Source: Ascidia mentula
Taxonomy: Eukaryota; Chordata; Ascidiacea; Phlebobranchia; Ascidiidae
Assembly: GCA_947561715.1 (NCBI GenBank)
Contig: OX387202.1
Span: 16,753,001-16,817,000, forward strand
Direction of reading: 5' to 3'
DNA length: 64,000 nt
Part shown: in pieces, positions 37,487 to 54,389 of the stretch
Position numbering within the stretch: position 1 is the stretch's first letter
Layout of the letters: every line of letters starts with the position of its first letter
Translations under genes and position numbers: made by a program
The notes under the pieces: generated by a model
Databases searched by the model: none
What the model was told of the DNA's origin: nothing
What the model saw: the letters and a program-made list of their open reading frames with translations, nothing else

Positions 37487-38865
37487 AATATCTTTCAGCT
37501 TCGGCGATTATTAATAGCAAAACTTAACAACTTCCCAAGCTTCCAATTCAGTAAGACTAATACGCAAGTCCTGTACTTCTGAACCACATCCAAGGCAACT
37601 GATCATGTAACTGGGGTATCTGACTTCACCAGGGATGGGAAAAGGTGGTTGTTACGTAGTGATCAAAAATCGGCAGTTACTACGGAGCCGTGACAACTAT
37701 ATATTCATCCGCGGCATGTCCAATAACCCCATTTTAAGGAGATTTTTCACAAATTTTGGCCATAACTTACTCGTTAGTAGTAATTACGAGCTTTTTATAA
37801 AGTTTTAAAGAAAATTTAACGCTTATGTGAAGTTTTATGGCTTTAAATGGAATTTTAATTTGTAACCACTAACAACGCGGATGCTCATCCGACCGAAACG
37901 CCATGTTGCTAGGTAGCAGACGATACGCTTGGTGAGTCCATAAAAGTATAATTACTCATCAAGTGTCATCACGGGACTGTTATAAGTGTGACATGAAAAA
38001 AAAACGTGCAAAAATACAAATTTTGTTTGTGCACAGTGGTCATAAGTTACACGAGCTATCCAAACCTGCCCATGGCATTTGACAAAACTATTTATTTTTG
38101 ATTGGTCGTCCTAGATGGAAATTATTTGACTATCTTCACCAGCATGTTTGTTTTATCCACTGACTACGCGTGTGTGAAGATGCCAAATGATAAAGGGGCG
38201 TTTCTGTTGTTTATGTGGCTAAAAGCTTAAATTAAAATAGATTACTTTTGAAAACAGAAAAAAACCCTTATTTTTACACTTTGGAATGTTGATGAACTCT
38301 TGAGAACTTTAGGCTGTGTTTGTCAGAACGGAATAATGCATGTTCTGTGAACTGGTTTTTGGTACTTTAGCTGTTACTGGATTTTGTTAAGGTCAACACG
38401 ACGTGGTGCCACCAGTCACAAAACCTTTCCAGTGCGATTGTGATCGACGGCAGATCTTTTTGATTCTCTGCGCGGAAATCACCTGACTGGACAGTGGTAT
38501 TACCAGTGCAGTCTGTATGTCATTCCATTGTTTTGTTCATTTGCATATAAGAGTACACTCTACTTTTTTAAGAAAAATGAGAATGATATGATGGAGATAT
38601 ATATCCAGTTCAATCCTATTATTAGAATAAATAAATTAAGATGTTACTTTCTTTCAACTTTCACCAACATCTGTAAATTGTTTTTTGAAGGCCTACAGAA
38701 ATTTCTTTTCGCAGAAACATTATCCTTTTAACCTAGCCCCATGAATAGCAAAAGAAGATCCACGACAACCACTGTTCTTTTTTCTAGCTGGTTAAACAAG
38801 TACTTGCTAATACGAACTTACTGCAACTGAAGCTCCATAACTAGTGTCCGTTACTATTATTTTTT
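37487..38865. other. Spacer between CFAP20 and CK2 alpha, left part
   Basis: Upstream region of CFAP20. No supported exon is seen; AT-rich with scattered short ORFs. I looked here for the missing last exon of CK2 alpha and did not find it. Confidence 0.45.
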
Positions 38866-38869
38866 TCTA

Positions 38870-38975
38870 CACTGGGATTCCAACCCATGTTACTCTAGAC
38901 AAGGAACGGATTTTCCAATTGGTGTATGGGTCGGGCGCCTTGTTAGATCATCACAGAGAGGGAATCGTAGCCCTC
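38870..38975 (-). repeat. tRNA-derived SINE-like sequence
   Basis: On the - strand GATCTAACAAGGCGCC resembles a Pol III A box, and further on GGTTGGAATCCC resembles a B box, with spacing like a tRNA-derived head. Mismatches in the stems argue against a working tRNA gene. Confidence 0.45.
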
Positions 38976-39138
38976 GATGGGTGCAAATATTCTTGTAAAC
39001 CTTGCCCATATACTGATACGAACAAGACGCCGCAGCCAAACAAGCTGGTTTATTTTGAAACACTTGTCCACCGTCACTTATTTTTCGCGCAAGACACTTT
39101 TGCGTCTTCGGCGCAGACGTCGCACGTGCGGGTAGGGG

Positions 39139-39753
39139 GAACCCCCCCCCCCCCGTTAACAGTAAGAACCTAATGGGGAGTAGATACGAATTTACACGTA
39201 GAAAAAAGCAAACGCACAAACAGAGAAGCAACATCCGCTAGGTTGCCAAAAATGAGTGCGGGACCGCGACGCGGTCTGATTCGGGCACCCAGTGTGCAAG
39301 TAACGCGCCTCTGTCGGTTTAAGAAACACTCAAAAAGAACTTTTAAGTTTTGGTCAGAAGACGGGGTGTCGATTTCTGCGCCGGCAGAAGTGTTAGGGTT
39401 TGCGGCGCATCGGGGCGCCATTGGCACACATGCACTATCAACACAAAAAGAAACGAAATTGAGCGGTTTAAGTACACACTGCCGTCAGCCGCCGGCCATT
39501 GGGGTTTGAAACAAAAAATGTGTGATGTATGCAACTGTCGCCAACTTGCTGTCACTCTTCCTCAGTTACTTCATACTGTACAAAAAAACGGGGTATTAGC
39601 GGTGCCTCAAGAGTGCAATTGGTTACATTTTTTTTAACGTACCCAATGCCTCCGGGGACGCCGATTTGGGTGGACGATGACGGCAGTGTAGCATTTGACG
39701 ATAGACCGCCTTGTTCTTTCACAACCGGATCTGCGTTGGAACAAAATCGTTAA
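39139..39753 (+). other. GC-rich ORF-like block of unknown origin
   Basis: It starts with a run of 14 or more C and is GC-richer than its surroundings. One frame reads KQKMCDVCNCRQLAVTLPQL and then VPQECNWLHFF; a neighbouring frame continues TYPMPPGTPIWVDDDGSVAF and DDRPPCSFTTGS to a stop at about 39752. The two frames look like parts of one coding sequence. I recognise no family. It could be a decayed gene, a transposon remnant or an exon with a wrong base. Confidence 0.3.
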
Positions 39754-40008
39754 ATCTAGCGGAAGGTGTTATTTCGACAATTTTTTTGTGGGATTATAGG
39801 TAAACGGTACTAAAAAAGGCTCTATATTAAAAACCGTATCAAGGGGTTACTGATAAAGTTTGTTTGATGCGGTATGCAACAAATTACATCAATGGCCAGG
39901 TCCCCTTGGTTGCTATGCCAACACTATGTAAAAGGCCAACTGGGATATATAGAGCATTTGTCCAAATAGGGTTACAAGCCTACTGATGTCTATTGAATAT
40001 GAAAATTA

Positions 40009-45044
<5,036 letters not shown>

Positions 45045-47400
45045 TTAAAAGAACAATGGATTTTTTTGTAAAGGATGTATTTTCCGTCATGTCCCAAAAC
45101 TGTCTGTGATTTACTGGAATGACACAAACAAAACAGCACTTTTTGAGATCTAAAATTGTTTTTATTGTCTGATTTTCCCGGCAATGCCATGAAGGCTTTG
45201 TTGCACTTAGAAAATAAAAATAAAACTAAACAATAAAAACATTGTTTTTGTTTTGCTTTACATATTTTAGGAAACTTCGAATGAATCATGATTATAAGAA
45301 ACAAATTTTCAGGGGAACATTGACATAAACCTGTTGTACAATCATACAATCCTGACAGTTGCTCCACAACCATATTTGTAACTGAGATACTATGATCACT
45401 TGTGTAAATATACCAGTGATTACCCATCAACTCCATGTTAAGATTATTGATTTGCTCAGACATTTATACTTTGTGTAGTTGGACAAAATGCATTTCTTAA
45501 GAAGAGGTGGACATATAACTTAGGAATTATTCCTGGATATAAGCTATATGGCAAACATATATATATAAACATTTTACTACACAAATGGCCAGATTGAAAA
45601 GTTTGTAATTCGCGCAGAAGGTTCTTTTTTGACAAGTGTTAATTGCCCGGACTAACCAACAACTTCCAAATGTTAAGTCATTAGTTCTGTGCAAACTGTC
45701 GATAATTTTTTTTACAATATAGGTAGGCTATATGGTGTTGTTAGTCAAACACACAGTAAAATATAGTAGCATAACAGCTGTAATAATCATTGAGCTTTCA
45801 ACCTGTAAGGCTTCATACAGTATACAGTCACTGATTAGACCTTAAAGCAGTGGAAACACTACTGTACACAATAAAAAGTTCTTTTAATAACAGAATCTCA
45901 GACAACATAAAAGTTTACTTTTTTTATTTAATACACCTAATTTATAAATTAATTACCATCAACATTTTTTACTCTAGGCCTATAAAATTAGTGTTAAAGT
46001 CATACCTTGAAACAACTTAAAAAATAGTTACCTGTTGACCAGATTTGTCTTTAGGCTTTTGTCATATTAACCTAAACTTGAAGTCAGTTGCTTCTGTTAC
46101 AAGAAAACATACATAGTTGTGAAGAAAAATCAATCGTTTAAACATTTTTATTAGTTTGTGCTTTCACACAATTTTTGGCAGTTACAAAAACCAACGTTAA
46201 CAGAAGTTCTGAAATTAAGTAAATTACAAAAACCAAGTCAGAAAAACACACAACTCTATTTACACACAGCGGGATTTACATTTTTTTTAAGCGACGGAGA
46301 AAATTCAAAGACAACTCGATTCGCGTGTAATGTCGATGACGCGTTTTGTAACAGCTGCGGCCGTCAACACCGCATTGGTCCACAGAAAGGTTTATTTAGG
46401 AAATTTGTAACATTCTTTTGTCTTGCGAGTGTCATAAAACTACAGTTTAGTAACGTCACATGCTTCTCTACGCCATTCACATATTTTCTTACTATGACGT
46501 CATTGTCTACTTTTTCTGGGGAGGCCGTGGAGGCAAAGCATTTTTACAATATTAGCCGAGCATGTCTAAAGAAACTTGGACGCGCGTCCAAGGTAAAACG
46601 ACTCTTGATTATGAATAAAAGAAGTCACAGTTTGAAAATATGCTTCCTTATTTTGTGTCAAACAAAATAACGATGTAATAAATGAGAAAAAGAATGGAAA
46701 TGGACAAAATACCTGGCGGATTTTGTTAAAACGAAATTTTTTACTATTAGTAATAACAGCTATTTATGGTATTACTTTTCGTAGACAATTCAACTGTGTG
46801 GTGCAGGATCGTTGTTTTTACAAAAAAGCACGCCCCTCAGGAATTTCTCTTCTTTGTTTTGCGCCTGTTGGTGGAAGCACGCCTTTCCTTAAATATTTCT
46901 GGGGACCCAAGGTAATATTTTTCTTGCTGTGTTTGTTGTAACAAACAAGTGATAAAAAAGCAGTGTTGTTTGGTCTGAATGATACCATAGAATAACAACT
47001 GACTTATTTTTACCGTGGCTCGACTTCTGCTCCGGGGGGTATTCCGAAGATTACACAAAATCACCCAAAACACCACGGCCACTGGCTTAGACTAAATAAA
47101 GCGAACTCTGGCCACATTTATTTTGTAACTCCAATTACTGTGCACCTCTGAATTGATTCGGATTCTCCTGAAGAAAATTGCCTTTCACATATATGCGTGA
47201 CTAAATGACCTTTTTCGAGTCCATTTCACTTCATTTCCATCATTAATAGCCTAACATTGTAGATCATTGTATTAGTGTTTGCGTAAAATACAAATCTTCT
47301 TCCAATACGTTTAAAAACAAATTTGCAACCTTCATCATTAAACATTATTGTTCTAAAGCAACAAGATGTGGCAATCGAAGCAAAAACTGACACAAAACTT

Positions 47401-47440
47401 GAAATAATGTTCTGGACAGGGAAATAATGTTCTGGACAGG
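47401..47440 (+). repeat. Perfect 20-base tandem duplication
   Basis: The unit GAAATAATGTTCTGGACAGG occurs twice without a gap. Confidence 0.95.
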
Positions 47441-47441
47441 T

Positions 47442-47480
47442 TTGATGTTGGGTTCGCGGTGATGCAATTCCTTCAAAATC
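47442..47480 (+). repeat. Block shared with 57502-57540
   Basis: About 39 bases match 57502-57540 with only a few differences; the core TTCGCGGTGATGCAATTCC is identical. Both copies lie in gene-poor DNA on the + strand. Confidence 0.7.
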
Positions 47481-48438
47481 TTCCGACAAACCACACTACA
47501 ATCCTTCAAGACCAAGTTTAAAACAAAATACCAATAAATATTCGAATTACGACAAGCCAAAATCCCTACAGTATCAACCGCATCACCTTTTGACAACTGT
47601 AATTATTGCATTTATAGGAATTATGGAAAAATGGAGTTATCAACAGTTAATTTCGCCTGGTATTAATTAAAATATAATTATACTAAGTCCATTGTGACTG
47701 AGGCTCTATTTTAGTTAAACAAATGGACATTTACATTAAGTGAGGGAATTTCCCACCGGCAAATGAGTGACGTTGGGCAATGTGTTCGCTGTAACGAAAC
47801 GAATGCCACATTAGCAAACAGCTAAACTGGGAAAAGTAAAGTTATGGTTCTTCAATGTATATTCGTATGTTAAGGCTAATTTTTGTTGGTACATGTTGTA
47901 ACATTCCATAGAATGAAAGTTTAGGCCTTTGTTAATAATGTTAAATTAGTTTTCCACTTCGTGTTAAAACTGATCGCGGCCTATAATTTGAGTTCAATTT
48001 GCTTGTAAGCATAATAGGCATGTCAATAAATTTAACAATAAGGAGTAACTTACTGATTAGCAATAACCTATATTGAGTAAAGTACTGATTTGCAAAAAAA
48101 CAATATCGCCTAGGTGTGAGCTAAATTTTTGGTGAATTTTGTTACAGTTAACTATTTATTTTGATACTTTAAAGAGAGAGTTTATTTGCTAACCTACATT
48201 TTCGACCAATTTTGGCAGTCTTGTCGGTGATTCTTACATGCTTAATAAGATTGGTATCTGTCTATGTGAAACATGTTGATGTTAAATTTTATTGCTTGCA
48301 ATGAAAACTTCGCATCTTGACACTTCACTCTTTGCTTGTAGGCTATTTGTTTGTTTAACCCTAGTAAGATTGCATTACTTTAAAGTTACATAACATTGTG
48401 TTGTTAATTTATGTTGTGTGTCATCATGAAACAACTAA

Positions 48439-48455
48439 TTTTGTTGTTTTTTTAG
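48439..48455 (+). promoter_or_regulatory. Candidate splice or trans-splice acceptor before DAD1
   Basis: A T-rich tract followed by TTTAG ends 71 bases before the DAD1 ATG. It could be a spliced-leader acceptor or a 5' UTR intron end. Confidence 0.4.
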
Positions 48456-48526
48456 TAACTGTTGGCCAACTAATACGTTGGGATAGATTGTCAAGAGTTT
48501 AAAGTAGATTTGAATAATTTATAATA

Positions 48527-49358
48527 ATGTCTTCTGAAAACATTGTCTCCGTGGTTACAAATTTCTTTTCTGATTATACTGTAAAAACTCCATCCAAGTT
48601 AAAAGTAAGTGGGATTTTCTTGCTTTGTGTTAAAAACATTTGCAGCAACCATAAAGAGTTCTGCTGAAAGCAAAATTTTTTTAAAACTTTCTATTCCTTT
48701 GTTTTTCAGAGTTAATTGTGATTTTATGAATAATTGAGCCTCGTGTGAGAGGCCATGTTTTAAAGTAGAGCTACTTTTTCCAGTAATTCTTAAAACTATA
48801 TAGATATGGTTTGAATGGATGCTTACGGTATTTTTGTTCTGTATAGGTTGTAAGATTTTGCCATGCTTATTGTTTGCAGGTTATTGACTCCTATCTGGCA
48901 TACATCCTTATAACTGGGGTGTGTCAATTTGTTTATTGTGCGTTGGTGGGAACCTTTCCTTTCAACTCGTTTCTGGCAGGTTTTATTTCCTGTGTGGCTT
49001 CCTTTGTGTTGGCAGGTAAATTGAAACTTATGTAGTTATTGAAGACGACATTGACAAATTATAATCATAGTGATTGAAGGGTACATTATGATTGTGTTTG
49101 CAGTAATAACCAGTATAGGGTGGGAAGAACCTTAATATTAGGTTTTCAATAAACTATGTTGCTTTCATAGAGATTTTGATTCATTTTTGCAATTATGTTT
49201 TGCTTATCGTAACTCTGTTTCATGCAGTTAACCTACGGCTACAAGTGAACCCAGAAAACTCCAATGATTTTCGATCTATTGCCCCAGAGCGTGCCTTTGC
49301 CGACTTTTTGTTTGCTCATGTAGTTCTGCATTTGGTTGTCATAAACTTCATTGGTTAG
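48527..49358 (+). CDS. DAD1: DAD1, oligosaccharyltransferase subunit
   Basis: Three exons: 48527-48604, 48880-49015 and 49228-49358, 114 residues (human 113). Recognised from [20 protein letters not shown] and [20 protein letters not shown] with the C-terminus FIG. DAD1/OST2 is a small ER membrane protein with three membrane helices in the oligosaccharyltransferase complex that N-glycosylates proteins; loss triggers apoptosis, hence the name defender against cell death. Length, hydrophobic segments and C-terminus are all as expected. It is divergent from CK2 alpha. Confidence 0.97.
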
Positions 49359-51339
49359 AGAGTGGTATGTACCAAATTTACAAGAGGAAGAAAAAAACAT
49401 TTCTACATTTGATTTCTATTTTACAGGTTGATTTTGGTGAGCTAAACACCTGGGTAAGAAAAAAAACAAGCATCATGTAGTCTAAATCACAGATTGCAAT
49501 GTTAAATGACTTCGAAGCATTTATGATATATTGTAATAAACTTTTTTCAAATGAAATAAGTAAGTGTGTTGTAAATTTTAGTGAGGTAGTTTGAATACAC
49601 CAGAAAAGAAAAAAACAGTTGATTGTGTTAAATACAAACACTCCAGATTTAAAAAATAGCAGTTCCAGGCAATGAGCAGCTACACACAGTGTAAAGTATT
49701 ATTTTTGTCGGTCTAAAAAGTAGGTGTGGGGACTTATCTGTTTGGTAGGTGTGGGGGAAGTTTAAAATTTGACACGAGTACCACTAAATTACTGATAAGC
49801 GTAATCACAATTTAAGCAAAGTCCAGTTAGAGCACTTATACAGCACAATCGATTTTTCTGTGAACGCTTCTCGCAGAGAGTGTGTATTGATTGTAAGTTT
49901 GTGACCAATAGCAAGTGGTATTACTTGCCTGACTTTATTTGCAGGTTTGAAACTATCGGCGTAGCCAGGGAAGGGCAAATAGTCCCCGGCAAGTATGCAA
50001 GTTCAAGATTTGTAAGTTTGGGTTTTGCGAAATATCCTAAATTGATAAATAATTATGTTTGAGCTATACCGTCACGTAATGTTTTTAAACCAATAACTTT
50101 TACTCAAAATAAGAAATTAGGAGTAACCGTATTTTTCGCTTTGGTTTGGTTTTTATTTATCAGGTTAGGGTACAACAGTCGATGATATTGGTAGTAGTTT
50201 TTTAAATTCCATAATTTGTTGCCAAGAATGCCATTTACGAAATTCGAGTCGGCTTAACATCTTAACATTGCTTGGACAATTCTAATTTTAGTTCTAACGA
50301 ATTGCAGCAAAATGGCGGCGATTATTATCTAAATAGCAAAAACTAAATAAGCTCTTGATATAGTCCTAATCTAATTATTGGTTTTACCAAAAATGCTACT
50401 TAATCTGTCCAACGGTATTTTTATTCGGGACGTGCTTTCACCACCATAGGCAAATTACACAGCACAAAAACGGGTCAAACTTGGCGCATAAACCGTTCCT
50501 TTTTGAAAATCCTAGCTAATATAAATTGAAATTGACTTGTGTTTATGCCTGTAGCACTTAATTCAATCTAATTCAAGAAAAAACAAAGAACCTTAATTAC
50601 AATTCTCGTCTAATTGGAAAACGCCCCCAAAATTATAGCTTTATCAGTCAGCAATGCTTATGTTGGTTGGCTGTTGTGCCTGGTCGAGAATCCACTGTGG
50701 TTTAATGGGCGTTTGTCACGAGACGCGACGGAGGGTAGTTCTTCTTGCATTTTCGTAGTGTTTGTGTGGGAAGTTTCCGTATTGTTGTTTTGCTTAAATA
50801 CCATAGTGTGATGGAAAACGTACACAGTACAATATATGTCGTTTTTCATAACCGCTTTCGGTTCCCGTTAGTTTTCTGCATAAATTTTGCAATATAGTAG
50901 CCTACTTGCAAATGCGAGGAGAAAAATAAGTTTATGTGTATGTGTAAGGTGTTTTTTGTTTGCAAATATATGATCCATGTTTTAATATTATTACATATAT
51001 GTGTGTGTAAGATTCTTTAGCCAGGTTTACTAATCGGTTTGCTAAATGTCATTTAAAGAAATAAGTTTTTGATTTCTTTTGTCATTTAACCCATGTTTAA
51101 GGAATAAAAAACAATGTGGACAATACAATTTCGAGCTGTGCCTTTGTTTTGCAATGGTTGGCATTTAAAATTCGTTGCAATGCCAGGTTAATTGGCTTAC
51201 AGTGTAAACAGAACTGGGAACATTAGAACTACTAAAAACAAATTTGTCTTTTCAAATTACTAATAAGAATTCTACTAAATGGTTTTATGCCTAACATCTT
51301 CACTTTTAATATCACCTAATTATATTATTTCTGACTTTC
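49359..51339. other. Intergenic, DAD1 to synaptophysin-like gene
   Basis: No supported gene. Near 49.95 kb a GGCGTAGCCAGG motif resembles the end of a MITE family related to the element at 59.5 kb, but its other end was not found. Several short ORFs look like chance. Confidence 0.45.
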
Positions 51340-51357
51340 TATGTCATAGCTTCACAG
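51340..51357 (+). promoter_or_regulatory. Candidate acceptor pair before the synaptophysin-like ATG
   Basis: CATAG (ending 51349) and CACAG (ending 51357) follow a pyrimidine-rich stretch 43-51 bases before the ATG at 51401. The coding region is intronless, so a spliced leader or a single 5' UTR intron are the two readings. Confidence 0.35.
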
Positions 51358-51400
51358 TAACAAGTTATATAATTGGTTTGTTTGTTTGTGGCAAGTAACT

Positions 51401-52117
51401 ATGGATACTTCATCTTGGAGACCAAGAGTGTTATTGGAGCCAAGGGGATTTATACGAGTTATTGAGGTGGTCCTGGCCATTGTTGCATTTGCAACTACTG
51501 GAGGATTCCACAGTGCTATGGAGTTTTCATTAAAATGTACAACAGGGTCTGAAACTAAACAAATAAATGCTACAGTGGACTATCCGTTTAGACTATCAGC
51601 AAAGACCAATACTTTCCAAAATTGTAGCAGCACCGATACAAGCTTCCAACTAGAAGGTGATCTGTCTCCTTCAGCTCAATGGTTCATGTTTGTTGCAGTT
51701 ACCGCCTTTCTCTATGCATTGGCATCTGTGGTGTTCTATGTAGTGTTTGATGCAAATTTTCGGAAGACCTATGAGAGTATTGTTACCATTTCTGATCTTG
51801 TAGGCACTGCTGTGTATGCATTTCTCTGGCTTACTGCTGCTTCTGCATGGGCTTGGGGCCTTGGGCAGGTCAAAATGTGGACGAATTCAGAACATGTGTT
51901 GGAAATTCAAGAAATCAAAGACCAATGTGCTAGTGGTGTATGCAGACAAACTGTTTATCCAGACTACTCCCCATTGAATGCATCTGTTGCTTTTGGATTC
52001 CTAAACTTTTTCCTATGGGTTTGTAATGTATGGTTTGTCTACAAAGAGTCTCCCTACCACCAGGAACCCGATAAAACCACTGACCCAAATCAACAACCAC
52101 CACCAAATACCATGTAG
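51401..52117 (+). CDS. Synaptophysin-family vesicle protein, single exon
   Basis: 238 residues in one exon from ATG 51401. This is a four-membrane-helix MARVEL protein of the synaptophysin / synaptoporin / SYPL group: the family signature is seen as EPRGFIRVIEVVLAIVAFAT, followed by the Cys-containing first luminal loop, YPFRL, FLWLTAASAWAWGLG, and the final helix FGFLNFFLWVCNVWFVYKES. The short Pro/Gln-rich tail lacks the Tyr-Gly repeats of synaptophysin, closer to SYPL1/pantophysin. These proteins sit in synaptic and other transport vesicles. Vertebrate relatives have introns, so the intronless form could reflect intron loss or an old retrocopy that is still intact. An AATAAA at about 52382 may serve as poly(A) signal. 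Confidence 0.93.
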   Translation: MDTSSWRPRVLLEPRGFIRVIEVVLAIVAFATTGGFHSAMEFSLKCTTGSETKQINATVDYPFRLSAKTNTFQNCSSTDTSFQLEGDLSPSAQWFMFVAVTAFLYALASVVFYVVFDANFRKTYESIVTISDLVGTAVYAFLWLTAASAWAWGLGQVKMWTNSEHVLEIQEIKDQCASGVCRQTVYPDYSPLNASVAFGFLNFFLWVCNVWFVYKESPYHQEPDKTTDPNQQPPPNTM

Positions 52118-53642
52118 AAATTATCACAACAGTATGAAAAAATTGGTGAAAATATGATTAAGAAGTTGTGCTTGCAGAGTGTTTCGTGTTGTTCTACTGT
52201 AATGGTACTAAACCGCTCTAAAGAATTGGCTTGCATGTTAATATGTTATTCTTACATGTGTAGAATGTAGGTGATATTTCAATGAATCTCATAAATTTTT
52301 ATGTAAATATAAATTTGATTACCCTGAATTACCTGTTTACTGTTGTGTAGTTTATATTGTTCATCTGTAAAAATGTCAAGAAATAAATGTTGTAACCACT
52401 TATGTCTGAAAATTCTTTTATGGTATATACACAAATGGCAACGTACCTACTGACGCTTGTTTGCCTTGAACAACCTAAAAGAAATTGTCATCATACGGAC
52501 AGAGTGGAATCTAGTCGCAGAACATTGTAAGATTACCAAGCAACAAGAGTTATTTCAGGCAAATATAAAGACATCTTATGGGGACCAGGCTATTCTATAC
52601 AACCCACAACACGTCGTGGTGGGGTTTTTACGACACCGAACACGGAAGCAACCAAATACGTATATTGGACAAACGCTAGCAATCCGAACCCCAACTTCCG
52701 GGCTCACCTTATACATCTCGAAAGCAATGAAAACAGGTTGCTTTTTGCGGTTATGAACGGTAGAGTTATATATGCAACAGGAACTTTAAACGGGTATTCG
52801 CTGAAAAGATGGATTAATTACCTAAAATCGAGTTAGGAAGTTGGCAAGAACGTGCCCCTTTTGAACAGTCCAATGTTGCACCAACTTTTCAGACAAAGCA
52901 TCGTTTTCTCCATGGTAAACAATGAACAAATACCTTTCGGCGTCAACTTAATCAGCGCGACTCCAAGCTAATTGAACACAACTAAAAGCAGCAACAAGTG
53001 TCCAAGCCCTTTCTTTTCAATTACACTTATCTACATACAAGAGATCTATCACGAAATTGTAGCCACGCTATTGAAAAGAGCACGCCACAAACTGGTTTGG
53101 GTAAATAAAAGCGAAATGAACAACCAATACAGTGTGCTATATGGCTCGTAAGCTTTGAAAACAAGACTGCATCTGACTCATTCCAATCTATAACATTTTT
53201 GCAGGAGGTTATTGGAAACTAATCGACGTCCGCTGTCACTTTGGAAATATAAATAAAATCAATAGGCCCATGAACTACACAACAACATATTTATACTCAA
53301 TTTGTTCTGCATATGTGAGCGTCCAAGTTTAATGCAAAATTTATCAACTGGAAATAAATACAAAAGTGTTTGTTTTTGTTGGTAAAGTTGCGGTAAATCC
53401 CCTTTGGATAGCACGGTTGTATGACGTATTGTAGCACACGTGTCGGAGAAAATATGTCAATAAAATGCGTATGTACAAGCAATATTCGTTGAATTTCTGA
53501 TGAAGGCTACTACGCCCAACAAACTGTGCTGTGCGACGTTGGGAATACATAACATTAGTTTGTAGTGATGCATTTTCCTGTCACTAAAAAGCATTGTTAC
53601 AAAGCATTGTTATGTGCCACTGTTATAATTCTGGGATATAGA
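52118..53642. other. Intergenic
   Basis: It holds the 3' UTR of the synaptophysin-like gene up to about 52.4 kb, then short ORFs without domains. No repeat with clear ends was seen. Confidence 0.5.
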
Positions 53643-54331
53643 ATGGAGCGCTATGCTTTTTCAACCGGACACTCACAGCCTATAAAGGCATTCATTGATT
53701 CTTCATTTCATTTTATTATTGGTGAGTGATTTTTTTCAACAATTGTCTGAAAGTTTGACAACTGTTTATAGGTTTTTGGTGCTGGCTGATTGCCTCCAAA
53801 CTTGGATATACAGAGTCCCTTATTGATGCACTTATCTGTGGCCTTTTGTCCAGCATGATCGACATTGATCATTTCATTGCAGCAAAGAGTTTTTCTTTGA
53901 AGGTATTTTGTAATGTTGTTCATCCTAAATGAATACTAACTTCCAAGCCTGAATTCTTTTTGTAGAAAGCGGTTTCTCTCCAGAGCAGACCTGTACTCCA
54001 TTCAGTGATTGCCATACCTGGGTGCATGATTCTAATACATTTACTTCGAACCGTGGTGCAAAAATCGTCAGCATTGAGTTGCTTCATTGAACAGTCAAAC
54101 GTGTGTTCCAATTTGCACTTGCTCTTATTTGTCGCATGGACTTCACATCAACTGCGAGACAGCATTCGTCGTGGCTTATGGTTTTGGCCATTTGGCTCAA
54201 CTTACCCAACCCCACTGTGGCTTTATCTTTTTTCCATATGTTTCTTTCCACTGGTATTACATTGTTTGATGGAATTGGGATTGATATCTTATACTATGCC
54301 TGGCAGTGAAAGTGTGGTGCTCACTGTTTAA
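53643..54331 (+). CDS. TMEM267: TMEM267 membrane protein
   Basis: Three exons: 53643-53721, 53772-53902 and 53966-54331, 191 residues (human 215). The match to TMEM267 (C5orf28) rests on SSMIDIDHFIAAKSFSLKKA, RPVLHSVIAIPG, FVAWTSHQLRDSIRRGLWFW and PFGSTYPTPLWLYL; human has IDVDHF, SWTSHHIRDGIRHGLW and PFG at the same places. It is an integral membrane protein of unknown function, with His and Asp residues resembling the DUF457-type metal-dependent membrane hydrolases. The introns are about 50-63 bases. The stop is only 58 bases before the METTL5 start, suggesting one polycistronic pre-mRNA. Confidence 0.93.
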
Positions 54332-54389
54332 AATTTACTTTTATTCTAGAATGTATTCTCACGATTAGGGCTTTTGTATAATGTAAAAA
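54332..54389 (+). promoter_or_regulatory. Operon-type intercistronic spacer with acceptor site
   Basis: Only 58 bases separate the TMEM267 stop from the METTL5 ATG. A T-rich tract ends TTTTATTCTAG at 54349, 18 bases after the stop. This is the layout of Ciona operons, where a spliced leader is added at an acceptor almost touching the upstream gene. A short ATG-TAA at 54381 precedes the real start. Confidence 0.6.

Noticed and set aside
38890-39234. Long minus-strand frame of 114 codons
   Set aside because: It runs through the tRNA-like repeat and the poly-C run, and shows no domain.
46330-46920. Possible mitochondrial protein gene
   Set aside because: The leader-like start and a later FWGPK exon-like piece could not be joined in phase, and no family was recognised; kept only as a remark in the spacer entry.
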